From a virus: DNA of 64,000 nucleotides. Made by a program: the position numbers and the translations under genes. This document shows positions 25,104 through 34,066 of the stretch, one piece after another. The notes under the pieces are model-generated. The model saw only the letters and a program-made list of their open reading frames with translations, was not told the origin of the DNA and did not search any database. How positions within the stretch are numbered: position 1 is the first letter of the stretch; each line of letters opens with the position of its first letter. The DNA lies in the IMG/VR virus record IMGVR_UViG_3300028800_000005, positions 48,018 to 112,017 of that record, one strand, 5' to 3'.

Positions 25104-25802
25104 ATGACTGACGAGCGTGGCAAGTGGCCAAACACGCCCGGTGGACGGCGCAGGCAGCGCATCCAGGACGTCCGGGAACAGATGCCGCCTGTCTACAACA
25201 AGAATGGCGAAGAGAGCTTCGGACGTAGCCGCAGGCGCTTTGAGGGTGCTGTCGCGCGTTCGTCCATGCCTGCCGGTGACCTTTCGGCCGTCAATGAGGT
25301 TCACCTGACGAGGGCTAACCAGTCAGCCCTGGCGCAGTACGATATAAATAGCCGGGACATAGAGATCCCGACACCTAAGGGACAGAGCCTGAAGCGGGAC
25401 ACGGCCGAGGACAAGACACTGCTCGCGCATTCTATTGTCCATGAGACCGGGCACGCTATCGACCGGAACCTTAACCCGGAGCAGTTCTTCCCGATTAAGG
25501 ACAAGGCTCGATCGGGCCGCCGTGAGGCGGTCGCGGAGAACTACGCGGACAAGCACACACGTGGTTACGGTGGTGAGCCCGGCGGGAGTTACTCCACCTA
25601 CGATGCCGCAGTGCAGGCCCACCTGAACAACAAGAGCAGGGGCGGGTACGCACCCATTAAAAAGGACTTCGGGGCGAAGGGCGTGGAAACGTACCAGGGA
25701 TTCCGTAAGCTCGGCATGACTCCGTCTGACTCGGCACCGCCAGAGCATGAGGTAAACCAGAAGCTGTCCCAGACGTGGGCACCGAATAGTAAGTTCGTCT
25801 GA
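25104..25802 (+). CDS. HExxH zinc metallopeptidase-like protein
   Basis: 232 residues from ATG 25104. The motif HSIVHETGHAID contains HETGH, and EAVAENYAD about 40 residues later can supply the third ligand, as in gluzincin-type peptidases. The N-terminal 60 residues are basic and polar. No signal peptide, so action would be in the cell or in the particle. It could process a phage or host protein; substrate unknown. Confidence 0.72.
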   Translation: MTDERGKWPNTPGGRRRQRIQDVREQMPPVYNKNGEESFGRSRRRFEGAVARSSMPAGDLSAVNEVHLTRANQSALAQYDINSRDIEIPTPKGQSLKRDTAEDKTLLAHSIVHETGHAIDRNLNPEQFFPIKDKARSGRREAVAENYADKHTRGYGGEPGGSYSTYDAAVQAHLNNKSRGGYAPIKKDFGAKGVETYQGFRKLGMTPSDSAPPEHEVNQKLSQTWAPNSKFV

Positions 25803-26377
25803 TGGACAGCACCGCTAACTCAAACTGGAGTGTCCAGGCGCAACCTTGGAACGGCAGCGCCGGTAAGATGCTCGGCGGTGGCGGGGACCCGTCGATGGTA
25901 AACCTCGGTACGGGCGCGGCCCGGCTGGACAAGATCCGCATGGGTGCGGGCCAGCTACCGGACGCGCAGTACCCCGACGGCTACCTCGGGAACTACCGGA
26001 GCAAGAACGAGGGCAAGCTCCAGCAGCGGATGGACGACCGGAGCTACCAGCGAGGCGTCCACAAGTTCGTCAAGATGACCCCTGACGAGTACCGCTGGCC
26101 CTCAGACTTCGGCCCTGACTCGGGCCTGGTGAACCAGGCCAGGACCGCACGGGCTACGGGTGACGGCACGATCCAGACGCGGCGGTTTGGTTCGACAGGA
26201 GACCCTGCCGAGAGGTATCGTGGATACATGCAGGGTGGCCCGATGGTCACCGACCGTGAGATGTCTGAGCTGTACCGGCGCTACGGCATCAACGCCGTCA
26301 CCGGTCAGGGCACGGACCCGGTCGACCCGGCACGCAGGGCCGTAATCTCCAAGATGGCACCCGGACTGAGCTGGTAG
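25802..26377 (+). CDS. Hypothetical protein
   Basis: 191 residues, Gly/Arg/Tyr-rich with few hydrophobic stretches. TAATG-type coupling to the metallopeptidase, so it might be its partner or substrate. No family recognised. Confidence 0.68.
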   Translation: MDSTANSNWSVQAQPWNGSAGKMLGGGGDPSMVNLGTGAARLDKIRMGAGQLPDAQYPDGYLGNYRSKNEGKLQQRMDDRSYQRGVHKFVKMTPDEYRWPSDFGPDSGLVNQARTARATGDGTIQTRRFGSTGDPAERYRGYMQGGPMVTDREMSELYRRYGINAVTGQGTDPVDPARRAVISKMAPGLSW

Positions 26378-26385
26378 GGGGAGAC

Positions 26386-26643
26386 ATGAGCGCAACCGAG
26401 AACTTGAACGGAGAGCAGTTCTCTGACTGGGCCCGTAGCGCCCTGGACCCTCAGGGACCTCTGCGCCAGGGACTTCAGGAAGAGTACGCCCAGCGGGGGC
26501 CCCGCATGGAGCGCAAGGTCGCGGGACAGCGCGTGGATAACTACTGCACCGGATGCGGCGTCCACCAGCCCGTGAACCCGGGAACCTTCAAGTGCCCGAC
26601 CTGCACCGACAAGGCATACGACCGCATGTCTGCGAGGATCTGA
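26386..26643 (+). CDS. Zinc-ribbon protein with the shared N-terminal block
   Basis: 85 residues. The first 12 residues, MSATENLNGEQF, carry the block shared by nine proteins of the window (Ala3, Glu/Asp5, Gln11-Phe12). The rest is unrelated: a polar helix then a four-Cys zinc ribbon (CTGCGVH ... CPTC). GGGGGAGAC precedes the ATG. Confidence 0.75.
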   Translation: MSATENLNGEQFSDWARSALDPQGPLRQGLQEEYAQRGPRMERKVAGQRVDNYCTGCGVHQPVNPGTFKCPTCTDKAYDRMSARI

Positions 26644-26945
26644 TGCCCTGGCGACTCCCTGACAGTTTCATCGATGACACGCACACCTGGAATAACCACA
26701 ATGACCAGGTGATGTTCGAGCGTGCATTTGAGACTGAGCCCGGGGAGGAGCAGAAGATGGCATTGTCACTTCTTTGCGCGAACCCTGGTACCTCCGAGAA
26801 GTTCATCCGGAACACGCTGCAGAACCCGAGCATGACTGATCGTACCGCTCCGTCCTTCCCGCCGCCTACAATTGAAGAAGTATTCGCACGCAGTCAGGCC
26901 CCCACCGGGGACAATGACATGGCCCGTCAGGCAGGGGCGCATTAA
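26643..26945 (+). CDS. Hypothetical protein
   Basis: 100 residues from ATG 26643. A folded N-terminal part (to about 63), then a Pro-rich tail. Function unknown. Confidence 0.66.
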   Translation: MPWRLPDSFIDDTHTWNNHNDQVMFERAFETEPGEEQKMALSLLCANPGTSEKFIRNTLQNPSMTDRTAPSFPPPTIEEVFARSQAPTGDNDMARQAGAH

Positions 26946-27898
26946 TGCCAAAGAAGCAGCCCGCACCGCAAGATAACCCGAATTTCGCGACTCACGTCCA
27001 GAACGTCGTGAACTCGGTCAAGTCGGCTACGCCCGCAGAGACCGAGGCCGGGCTGAAGTGGTACCCGGAAGCGCACGCCCAGACTCTTGACGTCGCGAAG
27101 CGCAATCCCGGGCCGATTGAGGACTACGAGTCCGCCGGGACAATGGACAAGCACGGGGTCGGCGGGAACAACGTCGGTTCAGTTCACCCGGCCATGGCCC
27201 GCGCGGCTGGCGAGGTCGCGGCATTGTCTCCCGCGCGCCCGGCGGGAATGCGATGGGAGCATAACGTCCCGGCAGCCGCTCAGCTAAAGGACGTCACGCC
27301 GGAGCAGCGCGGTTCGATTAATGACGCCCGGTCGATGGCTAAGCGCCAGTCACAGGCAATGGGCGCGCTAAAGTCTGCGAAGAACCGTGGCGCTGGCGTT
27401 GACGAGGCCCAGGGTAACCTGGACAGGGCCTCCGAGGCGTTCAAGGTCCGCTCCGCGCAGGCGCGTGCCCCGTTCAAGGACACGCCACTGGGTCACGCCG
27501 GAGTTCACGCGATCGGAAAGGCCCTGGACATCCAGGCTGGTGACGTCCACCCGTACGAGGCGCTCGGTACCGTCAAGGAACGTCACTTCGCCCATGATCT
27601 TTCCCGGCCGCATGACGCGGAAAAGGTTTTCCACGGCGCTAGCGGGACGATTGACGAGCACATGAAGAACGTCATGGAGGGCCCGGAAGTCAGCCACGGG
27701 TGGAAAGAGAGTGCGGCGGCCCTTAGCGTGCCCCGAACTGCCCCCGACCCCGGCACCCAGGGCGGGTACGTGTACGGCAGGTCCGTCCTGCATGAGGCTG
27801 CCCGGCAACTGCGCATGCGACCTAATGCGGCCCAGCCTGTATCCTGGGTACATGAGAAGGCAACAAAGCCACGCACCGGTAACCGGGGCACTAAGTAG
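26945..27898 (+). CDS. Conserved actinophage-type hypothetical protein
   Basis: 317 residues. GLKWYPEAHAQTLDVA at the start and AGEVAALSPARP further on recall a family common in actinophage genomes, of unknown function. Long helical middle (130-165), then the segment around HPYEALGTVKERHFAHD. TAATG-coupled to the previous gene. No catalytic motif recognised. Confidence 0.75.
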   Translation: MPKKQPAPQDNPNFATHVQNVVNSVKSATPAETEAGLKWYPEAHAQTLDVAKRNPGPIEDYESAGTMDKHGVGGNNVGSVHPAMARAAGEVAALSPARPAGMRWEHNVPAAAQLKDVTPEQRGSINDARSMAKRQSQAMGALKSAKNRGAGVDEAQGNLDRASEAFKVRSAQARAPFKDTPLGHAGVHAIGKALDIQAGDVHPYEALGTVKERHFAHDLSRPHDAEKVFHGASGTIDEHMKNVMEGPEVSHGWKESAAALSVPRTAPDPGTQGGYVYGRSVLHEAARQLRMRPNAAQPVSWVHEKATKPRTGNRGTK

Positions 27899-27906
27899 GA
27901 GTTCAC

Positions 27907-28167
27907 ATGGGACGTCCAGTCAGCAGGAGCTGTAACCGCGAGCTTGCGCAGGGCCTTACCGATGGCTCCTACAAGCAGATCGTGAAGGACCGTGGCGGCA
28001 TAGTCGAGTCGTCGACTTACGAGGCGCGCAAGAACCTCAGCGTGCCGCTTTACGGCATCGTGGAGAAGGAAGAGAAGGAACTCGGGGACGCGGTCGGCCC
28101 GGTTCGCACGCCGTACGTCGTCGACAGCCCGAAGCCCGGACTCCTGGTGACCGACCAGGACCGGTAA
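27907..28167 (+). CDS. Hypothetical protein
   Basis: 86 residues after TAGGAGTTCAC. Mixed alpha/beta, charged middle (EKEEKELGD). Ends an operon; a promoter follows at once. Confidence 0.68.
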   Translation: MGRPVSRSCNRELAQGLTDGSYKQIVKDRGGIVESSTYEARKNLSVPLYGIVEKEEKELGDAVGPVRTPYVVDSPKPGLLVTDQDR

Positions 28168-28169
28168 TT

Positions 28170-28199
28170 TTGACATCGGAGAACTAAACGGACTAGCCT
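28170..28199 (+). promoter_or_regulatory. Sigma70-like promoter
   Basis: Perfect -35 TTGACA (28170-28175), 18-bp spacer, TAGCCT (28194-28199). Preceded by GGTAATTT, a short AT-rich context seen at several other promoters here. Confidence 0.65.
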
Positions 28200-28227
28200 G
28201 AAGTCTAGGCATCGAATGGAGCACCAC

Positions 28228-28380
28228 ATGATCATCGGCACGGACGTGCACGGGGACGCAGTAGAACTCCCCGTAGAGCTTAGGGACGAGGGCATCCTCG
28301 ACTTCGGCTCCGAGCACGCGCTTTGCTGGCACTGGGCCGATGACTTTGTGCTCCGCATTTCTACTGAGGAGCATGAATGA
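28228..28380 (+). CDS. Small hypothetical protein (50 aa)
   Basis: ATG 28228 follows GGAGCACC and the promoter; ATGA overlap with the next gene. Acidic, Trp-containing (ALCWHWADDF). Function unknown. Confidence 0.66.
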   Translation: MIIGTDVHGDAVELPVELRDEGILDFGSEHALCWHWADDFVLRISTEEHE

Positions 28381-28721
28381 CGATCGACCGCAAGGTGCAG
28401 TATGGAAGCACGGTCACGGCTGTTACCGGACTGGCTACCTGGCTGCTCACGACATACGCATTCCACGGGTCCATGCCGACTGCGGTTGCCACCGCGCTCC
28501 CTGTCCTGATCGCCTCGGTTATCGGCTGGATTACCTCTTACATGACCAAGCAGGCACCGAAGGACGTCGTCCGCGCGGCGGACAAGCTCGAATCGGATGC
28601 CACCGTGCACCAGATGTCGCTGGCTCTCCTGGCCACGCACACCCCGAACAAGGTCCAGGCACGCGCTTTCCCAAAGGCATACCCGCCAGTCGGCCCGCAA
28701 GCCCCATTCGGGGGACAGTAA
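28377..28721 (+). CDS. Two-span membrane protein, holin-like
   Basis: 114 residues. Two hydrophobic segments (about 9-29 and 33-55) separated by a short turn, then a charged helix and Pro-rich tail. Topology and size suit class II holins and similar small phage membrane proteins. It is 20 kb from the endolysin, which weakens a holin call. Confidence 0.55.
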   Translation: MTIDRKVQYGSTVTAVTGLATWLLTTYAFHGSMPTAVATALPVLIASVIGWITSYMTKQAPKDVVRAADKLESDATVHQMSLALLATHTPNKVQARAFPKAYPPVGPQAPFGGQ

Positions 28722-29284
28722 TGGCTGGTAAGCGGGTCCGGATTCTCGTATGTCCCCGGTGTGAGACGGTAGAACCCATTGAATGGTGCGCCACCGCTCC
28801 CGGCTCGAATCCTGAGTGCGGGCACGCCCAGTGCGCTGACCTCCTGAACTTCAGGGTAATGCCGCACACTGCCGACCTGGCCGAAGGCAGGGTCTACCAC
28901 AGTAACCTGCTGCTGACTGACGTCGCGTCCGACGACTGGAACCGGCTGTCGACGCGAAAGAACATCCTGAAGAACTTCACCGCCCCGGGTGACGCCACGC
29001 CTTACGGCGCGGAACTCTACGCGATCAAGGAGAACTACCAGGAATCCGCTATGCAGTGCTGGAAGCAGCATAACCGCACGACAGACTGCGGTGAATGGCG
29101 GCACTCTTCAAAGCGCCTGGTTGACCAGCGTGAGGAGACAAAGGATCTCCGTCGTGAGCTAAAACTGGAGACGCGCTCGAAGCACCGGCCGACCATGACC
29201 TACCTCTGTGACTTCTGCCCGATGCGGAGCATCAAGGAGACTAAGGTCGACGCAGAGAAGTACGGATTCCAGAGTCCGTACTGA
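28721..29284 (+). CDS. Hypothetical protein with two cysteine clusters
   Basis: 187 residues from ATG 28721. N-terminal CPRCETVEPIEWC and C-terminal CDFCPM make probable zinc sites; the middle is charged and helical. May bind nucleic acid; function unknown. Confidence 0.7.
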   Translation: MAGKRVRILVCPRCETVEPIEWCATAPGSNPECGHAQCADLLNFRVMPHTADLAEGRVYHSNLLLTDVASDDWNRLSTRKNILKNFTAPGDATPYGAELYAIKENYQESAMQCWKQHNRTTDCGEWRHSSKRLVDQREETKDLRRELKLETRSKHRPTMTYLCDFCPMRSIKETKVDAEKYGFQSPY

Positions 29285-29844
29285 TGATCATTACCTGCGG
29301 CATGTGCCCGGCGTCTTTCGAGCGAACTTTTTATCGCCGGAAGTACTGTAGTGATGCGTGCGCAGCAGCGGCCATTCGCAGGAGAGATCGACTCCGGTAC
29401 CAAAATCCTCCACGCCGGGCGGATTGTAACGCACGCGCCGCCGCGTGGAAGGGCGCTCACCCAGAGACGACGAAGGCGCATATGCACTCAAGGCATTTGC
29501 TTCGCCGGTACAACCTATCGGTAGAGCAGTACCTAAAGATGCTTGATGACCAGGGTGGGGTTTGTTACACCTGTCATCGAACCGAGAACGGAGTGCATTA
29601 CAAACAACTCTCGGTGGACCACGATCACAACTGCTGCCCCGGATCTAGGTCGTGTGGTAAGTGTATCCGCAAGCTACTGTGTCATCAGTGCAATAGCATA
29701 CTTGGTATGTTGGATGAAGATCCAGTGGTGCTCCAGTGTATTGCGGATCGTCTTGACACATTCTTCGGACTCCCAGGTAGTGTGTTCACATCAATGGCCA
29801 ATTATGTTCAAGAATATTCAGTAACCCCTACTAGGAGGAACTAG
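29284..29844 (+). CDS. Endonuclease VII-like HNH nuclease, atypical base composition
   Basis: 186 residues. An N-terminal zinc knuckle (CGMCP ... YCSDAC) is followed by LKMLDDQGGVCYTCH, LSVDHDHNCC and CHQCNSILGML, the endonuclease VII core. Codon use is clearly more AT-rich than neighbours from about 29300 to 29830, a sign of recent arrival; HNH genes of this kind often move as free-standing homing nucleases. Confidence 0.8.
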   Translation: MIITCGMCPASFERTFYRRKYCSDACAAAAIRRRDRLRYQNPPRRADCNARAAAWKGAHPETTKAHMHSRHLLRRYNLSVEQYLKMLDDQGGVCYTCHRTENGVHYKQLSVDHDHNCCPGSRSCGKCIRKLLCHQCNSILGMLDEDPVVLQCIADRLDTFFGLPGSVFTSMANYVQEYSVTPTRRN

Positions 29845-30320
29845 TGCTGTTTACCGAGATCGCACTGGCGATCGTCGCCGCTGCATTCCTTTTCATCGAC
29901 GCCCTGTACATTCGGGAGCGCAAGTGGCGTCGTTACACGGAGTACGTCCTGCGCGAGGAGGCCAAGCATCACAACGACATGATGTCGGCCCACCTTGACC
30001 TTATCACGCGGTACGAGCGAGTCCAGCACGGGTACGACCAGGGTGTCCTGGAGGGAATGCGGCAGGCGTACGTGAACGTCCGCGCTACACTGGCCGACGA
30101 ACTCTTTATCACGGGCGGGACAGACGGGGCGAAGCTCCGTGCGTTCGTCCTTCCCTTGCTGGAGAACCTCGGAACTCACGAGACCAAGATCCTGGACGAG
30201 ATGAAGGGGAACACGAAGGCGCGCGAGGCATTCGAGAAGCACGCGGGGAACACCGAGCCAATCAACATGTTCCCGGGCAATAACAAGCCGCAGATAGCAC
30301 AACCAGTGGAGGATAACTGA
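29844..30320 (+). CDS. Membrane-anchored hypothetical protein
   Basis: 158 residues from GTG 29844 after AGGAGGAAC. One N-terminal membrane span (about 4-24), then a basic patch and long helices on the cytosolic side. Function unknown. Confidence 0.7.
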   Translation: MLFTEIALAIVAAAFLFIDALYIRERKWRRYTEYVLREEAKHHNDMMSAHLDLITRYERVQHGYDQGVLEGMRQAYVNVRATLADELFITGGTDGAKLRAFVLPLLENLGTHETKILDEMKGNTKAREAFEKHAGNTEPINMFPGNNKPQIAQPVEDN

Positions 30321-30321
30321 C

Positions 30322-30714
30322 ATGGACATTCCCGAACTCGGACACTCGGCAGCTCGCGCTCGCCAGGAGTCCCCGAAGGCAATTCCCGACGAGGACGACA
30401 TGAGTCCGCTGTCCCCGCTCCCGGACGTCATTCACGCTGACACGGCGTTCCTCGTCTACAAGACCCCAGACGGTCAGGTTATCCTGACGGCGGACCTGAA
30501 CACTCCGGTGTCAGTCCGTCGCGGGCCGCTGAACCACGATATCGTCGGGATGTCACACTGCGTCCTTGAGGACATCCGGCTGATGGGTTCCGCCCCGGCA
30601 ATTGCCCAAACGGTCGTGAACGCGGTTAAGCTGGAGCAGCAGCAGCAGATGGAGCAGATGCAGCAGGCCCAGGTTCTCCAGCAGATCCAGAAGCAGAAGC
30701 AGGGGCACCTGTAA
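30322..30714 (+). CDS. Hypothetical protein with Gln/Met-rich tail
   Basis: 130 residues. A beta-rich middle (FLVYKTPDGQVILTADL) and a C-terminal coiled-coil-like Gln/Met tract (QQQQMEQMQQAQVLQQIQKQ). Function unknown. Confidence 0.7.
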   Translation: MDIPELGHSAARARQESPKAIPDEDDMSPLSPLPDVIHADTAFLVYKTPDGQVILTADLNTPVSVRRGPLNHDIVGMSHCVLEDIRLMGSAPAIAQTVVNAVKLEQQQQMEQMQQAQVLQQIQKQKQGHL

Positions 30715-30875
30715 TGACCAGTGAAGAGATGCACCTGGATAACGCACTCGCGCGACTGCAAAAGGCGCATGTGTACGACGTCAGCGCCGAGCTGACCTAC
30801 GGGCAGGCATACCAGCGGCTAGTCCAAATGGGCCTCCGTCCACAGATCCGACGCAAGTACCGAGGGACTAAGTAA
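30714..30875 (+). CDS. Small basic hypothetical protein (53 aa)
   Basis: TAATG-coupled on both sides. Helical, with basic end (QIRRKYRGTK). Function unknown. Confidence 0.65.
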   Translation: MTSEEMHLDNALARLQKAHVYDVSAELTYGQAYQRLVQMGLRPQIRRKYRGTK

Positions 30876-31858
30876 TGATCGACCCGCGTTTCTTCGAGAA
30901 GGCTGCCTCCGGGCAGCCTGCTCCCTCTACGGAGGGAGGTGCCTCCGGGTACTTCTCCCGGCCAGAGCCGATGCTGGACCCTAACCTGTTCGAGAACGGG
31001 CGCTTGCGTGAGAAGGTGCGCAATCACCTGCTCGGAACGCTGGTTAACTGGCTAGACGAGACTATGGCTGCCCATGAGATGCAATCCTGGCTGCATGTCT
31101 GGCTGGCTGGCAGCGGCATCAGTTACCAGTGGGCGGCCAGTCGTGGCAACGGTGACCTTGACGTCCTGTTCGGCGTTAACCTCGGTAAGTTCCAGGCCGC
31201 TAACCATGGCTGGGACTGGTCGGAGGCTGAGACAGCCGCCCAGGTAAACGACGGTATGAAGGAAGGACTCTGGCCGTCGACAGCACAGACCAGGTTCGGC
31301 TTCGGTACCTATGAGGTCACGTACTTCTGGAACCCGGGGACCGGAAGTGACATCAAGAAGATCCACCCGTACGCCGCGTACGACCTGGTGAAGGACAAGT
31401 GGGCAGTACCCCCTCCGCAGCTCCCAGAGATCCCTGGAGAGCTTTACCCCCAGGACTGGTACATCCAGGCCGGGAAAGACTCCGAGGCCGCCCTGAGGCT
31501 CACACGGGCCTTTAACGAGCATATCCAGAAGTACTCGGACGCAATGCCAGGCTCAATGACCCAGCATAACTCCGGAGCGGCCCTGAACGGCATCGTCGCG
31601 GAGGCGAATAACCTATTCACGGACATGCACACCGGACGCCGTGCCGCCTTCAGCGACCAGGGCCAGGGCTACGGCGACTACGCTAACTTCCGGTGGCAAT
31701 TCAATAAGTTGAATGGAGCAGTGCAAGCCCTTTCCCAGATAGCAAACGTTGGTAAGGAAGCGCGGCGGCAACAAGAGACGGAGCAATGGGGAGCGCCCAT
31801 CGATGGGGCAGAGATCGCGCTCCGTCGGGCAGTACAACAGTACCGAGGTCGTTTGTGA
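30875..31858 (+). CDS. Nucleotidyltransferase-like protein
   Basis: 327 residues. WLAGSGISYQWAASRGNGDLD followed by VLFGVN has the strand, Gly-Ser and D-x-D arrangement of the polymerase beta-type nucleotidyltransferase fold, with DLD as the probable metal pair. Similar proteins are often annotated as nucleotidyltransferases in large actinophages. Substrate unknown (tRNA, protein or nucleotide). Confidence 0.62.
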   Translation: MIDPRFFEKAASGQPAPSTEGGASGYFSRPEPMLDPNLFENGRLREKVRNHLLGTLVNWLDETMAAHEMQSWLHVWLAGSGISYQWAASRGNGDLDVLFGVNLGKFQAANHGWDWSEAETAAQVNDGMKEGLWPSTAQTRFGFGTYEVTYFWNPGTGSDIKKIHPYAAYDLVKDKWAVPPPQLPEIPGELYPQDWYIQAGKDSEAALRLTRAFNEHIQKYSDAMPGSMTQHNSGAALNGIVAEANNLFTDMHTGRRAAFSDQGQGYGDYANFRWQFNKLNGAVQALSQIANVGKEARRQQETEQWGAPIDGAEIALRRAVQQYRGRL

Positions 31859-31877
31859 GTGAAGAGGTCTTGCAGGT

Positions 31878-32339
31878 ATGAGGAAGACATTCGTCATCCC
31901 GGTCGAGGGTGTTATTCGCAAGGTAACAGACGGCCAGCCTATTGTGCAGATGGTAGAGCTTATCAGCTCGTTCGCCGGGGAGAACACGTTCATCTACCTG
32001 ACCGACGAGGCTGCCAATGACACCGCTGACTGGCTGAACCTCCACGGCCTTGGGCACACGCTTGTCCTCGGGCGTGATGCTGACCGGCTGATGCAGCTTC
32101 GCCGTATTCAGCATGAGTGGGGATATAACGTAGACTTCGTTATCGAGCCCGATCCTGAGGTTGTCGCGAAGCTCGTCGAGCACGGTTACCCGGTTCTAGC
32201 TTTCTTCCACCCGTACTATTCAAAGCGCGAGTGGAGACCAGATTACAAGTTCGAGGTCACCCCCTGGGACGACATCAAGGAAGGCATCGTGAAGCAGCAG
32301 GCAATGCGCGCGAACGACAGCCGCACACGGAGCGAGTAA
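31878..32339 (+). CDS. HAD-like fold protein
   Basis: 153 residues. Strand-helix alternation with IYLTDEAANDTADWL, DFVIEPDPEVVAKLVEHG and ending near FFHPYYSKREWRPD resembles HAD-like phage proteins. The nucleophile motif DxDG at the N-terminus is replaced by IPVEGVI, so phosphatase activity is doubtful. Confidence 0.65.
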   Translation: MRKTFVIPVEGVIRKVTDGQPIVQMVELISSFAGENTFIYLTDEAANDTADWLNLHGLGHTLVLGRDADRLMQLRRIQHEWGYNVDFVIEPDPEVVAKLVEHGYPVLAFFHPYYSKREWRPDYKFEVTPWDDIKEGIVKQQAMRANDSRTRSE

Positions 32340-33841
32340 TGTTGCTGTACATGGCAGGTGCCGAGAATAACGAGTGGAGGAACTTTCTCTCTGACCTCGG
32401 TGTCGAGTACGTCTCGATGTCCTTCGTCGGCCTGTCAAAGCGCGTAAAGGGCACGGCGAAGTGGTCGATTGCCTCGCACTTCGAGGGGCAGCATGTTCTC
32501 CTTGACGCTGGCGGGTACTCATTCAACAAGAAGGACTCCACCGCGACCGAGGAAGAGGCGATGGAGACAGCGAACGCTTACATGGCGTTCGTCACCCAGA
32601 ACATTGACGCGGTCGACCTTGTTACTGAGTTCGACGCGAATATACTCGGCCGTGACTGGCTGCTGGCGATGCGAGAGGATTTCTATGACGACCTCGGGGA
32701 CAAGTTTTGCCCAGTATGGCATGAAGACACCAGTACAACGGAACTGGAACGACTCGCGAGCCGCTACGCGCATGTGGGAGTCCTGGCTTCAGGACTTGAC
32801 GAGCACCTTGTGCCTATACTCAATGGATTGGTATCGCGTTACGGTGTCAAGTTCCACGGTCTAGGCATCACCGCGACAAAGACCTCGTTGTGCCAGGCGG
32901 TGAAGTGGGACTCGATCGGCTCCAAGAGCTGGATCTCACCGTCCATCGACGGCGATACTATCATCTGGACCGGGCAGGAGCTGAAGCGCTACCCGGCTAA
33001 GCTTAAGGACCAGGCCAGGCGACGCCACAAGAGCTACCTGGAGCGTCAGGGCTTTGACGCCGACAAGATAGTAGGGGACGACCGCAAGGAGGTTCTACGG
33101 CTCTCTGTGTGGTCCTGGCAGCAGTTCATGGAGTCGCTCGCACATGCCAGGGTGTTCAATCCTTTCGGTGGTGGCCCTATCGGAGTTACTCCCCAGGGTG
33201 ATAACGGGGATACTGAAAATGAGGAACGGCATGTAGACGGTGTTGATCACCCTGTGCCTGACCCGGGGAACCGTGGGTTGCTCCCCGCCGTCGTCGAACG
33301 ACGTGATCCCGTGCTCCTGCCGGTCATGGGAATCGAGGTAATCACCAATAAGTCCGAGGACGAAGATGGTGAGGATTTCGAGGAGCGGGTCGTAACCACG
33401 CCCGCAAAAGCACCCTTGATGCAGTGCAACACATGCCACATCAGGGACAATTGCCCGAAGGCAAAAGCGAACGCTGAGTGTGCCTACGAGATACCGATCC
33501 AGGTAACCTCGAAGAACCAGATGCGCAGGCTTCAGGACGCGCTGATTGAGATGCAATACCAGCGTGCGGCGCGGATGGTGATGTTCGAGCAGGCCCTTGG
33601 CGGATACTCAGACCAGAATGCATCGGCCGAGATAGACAGGCTTCAGAAGCTGATTAACGCCAAGCGTGAGGCAGAGAAGACAGGCTTCACCCTCCACATG
33701 GAGGCACACGACGACAAGGGCGTTGGCGTCATGAGCCGGGTGTTTGGTCGCGACGCGGGCGACGCTGTCACGGCTCTCCCTGAGGTTGTCGACGCCACAC
33801 AGTACATTGAAGCCGAGATCGTAAACGAGACGGAAGAGTAA
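32339..33841 (+). CDS. TGT-like TIM-barrel protein fused to a zinc-binding domain
   Basis: 500 residues from ATG 32339 (the in-frame 32231 start is inside the previous gene). Residues 1-270 look like a tRNA-guanine transglycosylase/DpdA-type barrel: LLDAGGYSFNKK, DLVTEFD, VGVLASGLDEH, FHGLGITATK, DSIGSKSWISPS. The C-terminal part has C-x2-C-x5-C...C (NTCHIRDNCPKAKANAEC) with YEIPIQV and helices, a module often found as a separate actinophage protein. If TGT-like, it might exchange a base in phage DNA or in tRNA; no queuosine precursor genes are in the window. Confidence 0.6.
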   Translation: MLLYMAGAENNEWRNFLSDLGVEYVSMSFVGLSKRVKGTAKWSIASHFEGQHVLLDAGGYSFNKKDSTATEEEAMETANAYMAFVTQNIDAVDLVTEFDANILGRDWLLAMREDFYDDLGDKFCPVWHEDTSTTELERLASRYAHVGVLASGLDEHLVPILNGLVSRYGVKFHGLGITATKTSLCQAVKWDSIGSKSWISPSIDGDTIIWTGQELKRYPAKLKDQARRRHKSYLERQGFDADKIVGDDRKEVLRLSVWSWQQFMESLAHARVFNPFGGGPIGVTPQGDNGDTENEERHVDGVDHPVPDPGNRGLLPAVVERRDPVLLPVMGIEVITNKSEDEDGEDFEERVVTTPAKAPLMQCNTCHIRDNCPKAKANAECAYEIPIQVTSKNQMRRLQDALIEMQYQRAARMVMFEQALGGYSDQNASAEIDRLQKLINAKREAEKTGFTLHMEAHDDKGVGVMSRVFGRDAGDAVTALPEVVDATQYIEAEIVNETEE

Positions 33842-33850
33842 CTCCCCAAC

Positions 33851-34009
33851 GTGCGTATTCCTAACAACGGTCCCCTGGAGGGCGAGACTCAGGTCTGCCC
33901 CCGCTGCAAGGGCACCGGGTTCACGGACCAGTATGACGAGGACGTCTGCCTTACGTGTCTGGGGGAGGGCGAGGTCCCTGTGCTCCAGGTCACACGGAAG
34001 ACACCCTAG
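33851..34009 (+). CDS. DnaJ-type zinc finger microprotein (52 aa)
   Basis: GTG 33851. Two CxxCxGxG repeats (CPRCKGTG and CLTCLGEG) as in the central domain of DnaJ, without a J domain. Such proteins may act as small chaperones or zinc-binding partners. Confidence 0.72.
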   Translation: MRIPNNGPLEGETQVCPRCKGTGFTDQYDEDVCLTCLGEGEVPVLQVTRKTP

Positions 34010-34014
34010 ATCTG

Positions 34015-34044
34015 TTGCCAGCACCCCCATCGGCCGACTAGACT
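34015..34044 (+). promoter_or_regulatory. Sigma70-like promoter
   Basis: TTGCCA (34015-34020), 18-bp spacer, TAGACT (34039-34044), the same hexamers as the promoter at 19398. Confidence 0.65.
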
Positions 34045-34066
34045 GGAGTTGTCGGAAGGGGACACC

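Noticed and set aside
28377-28721. Confident holin call
   Set aside because: Two-span topology fits, but the endolysin is 20 kb away and a closer membrane peptide exists at 49184.
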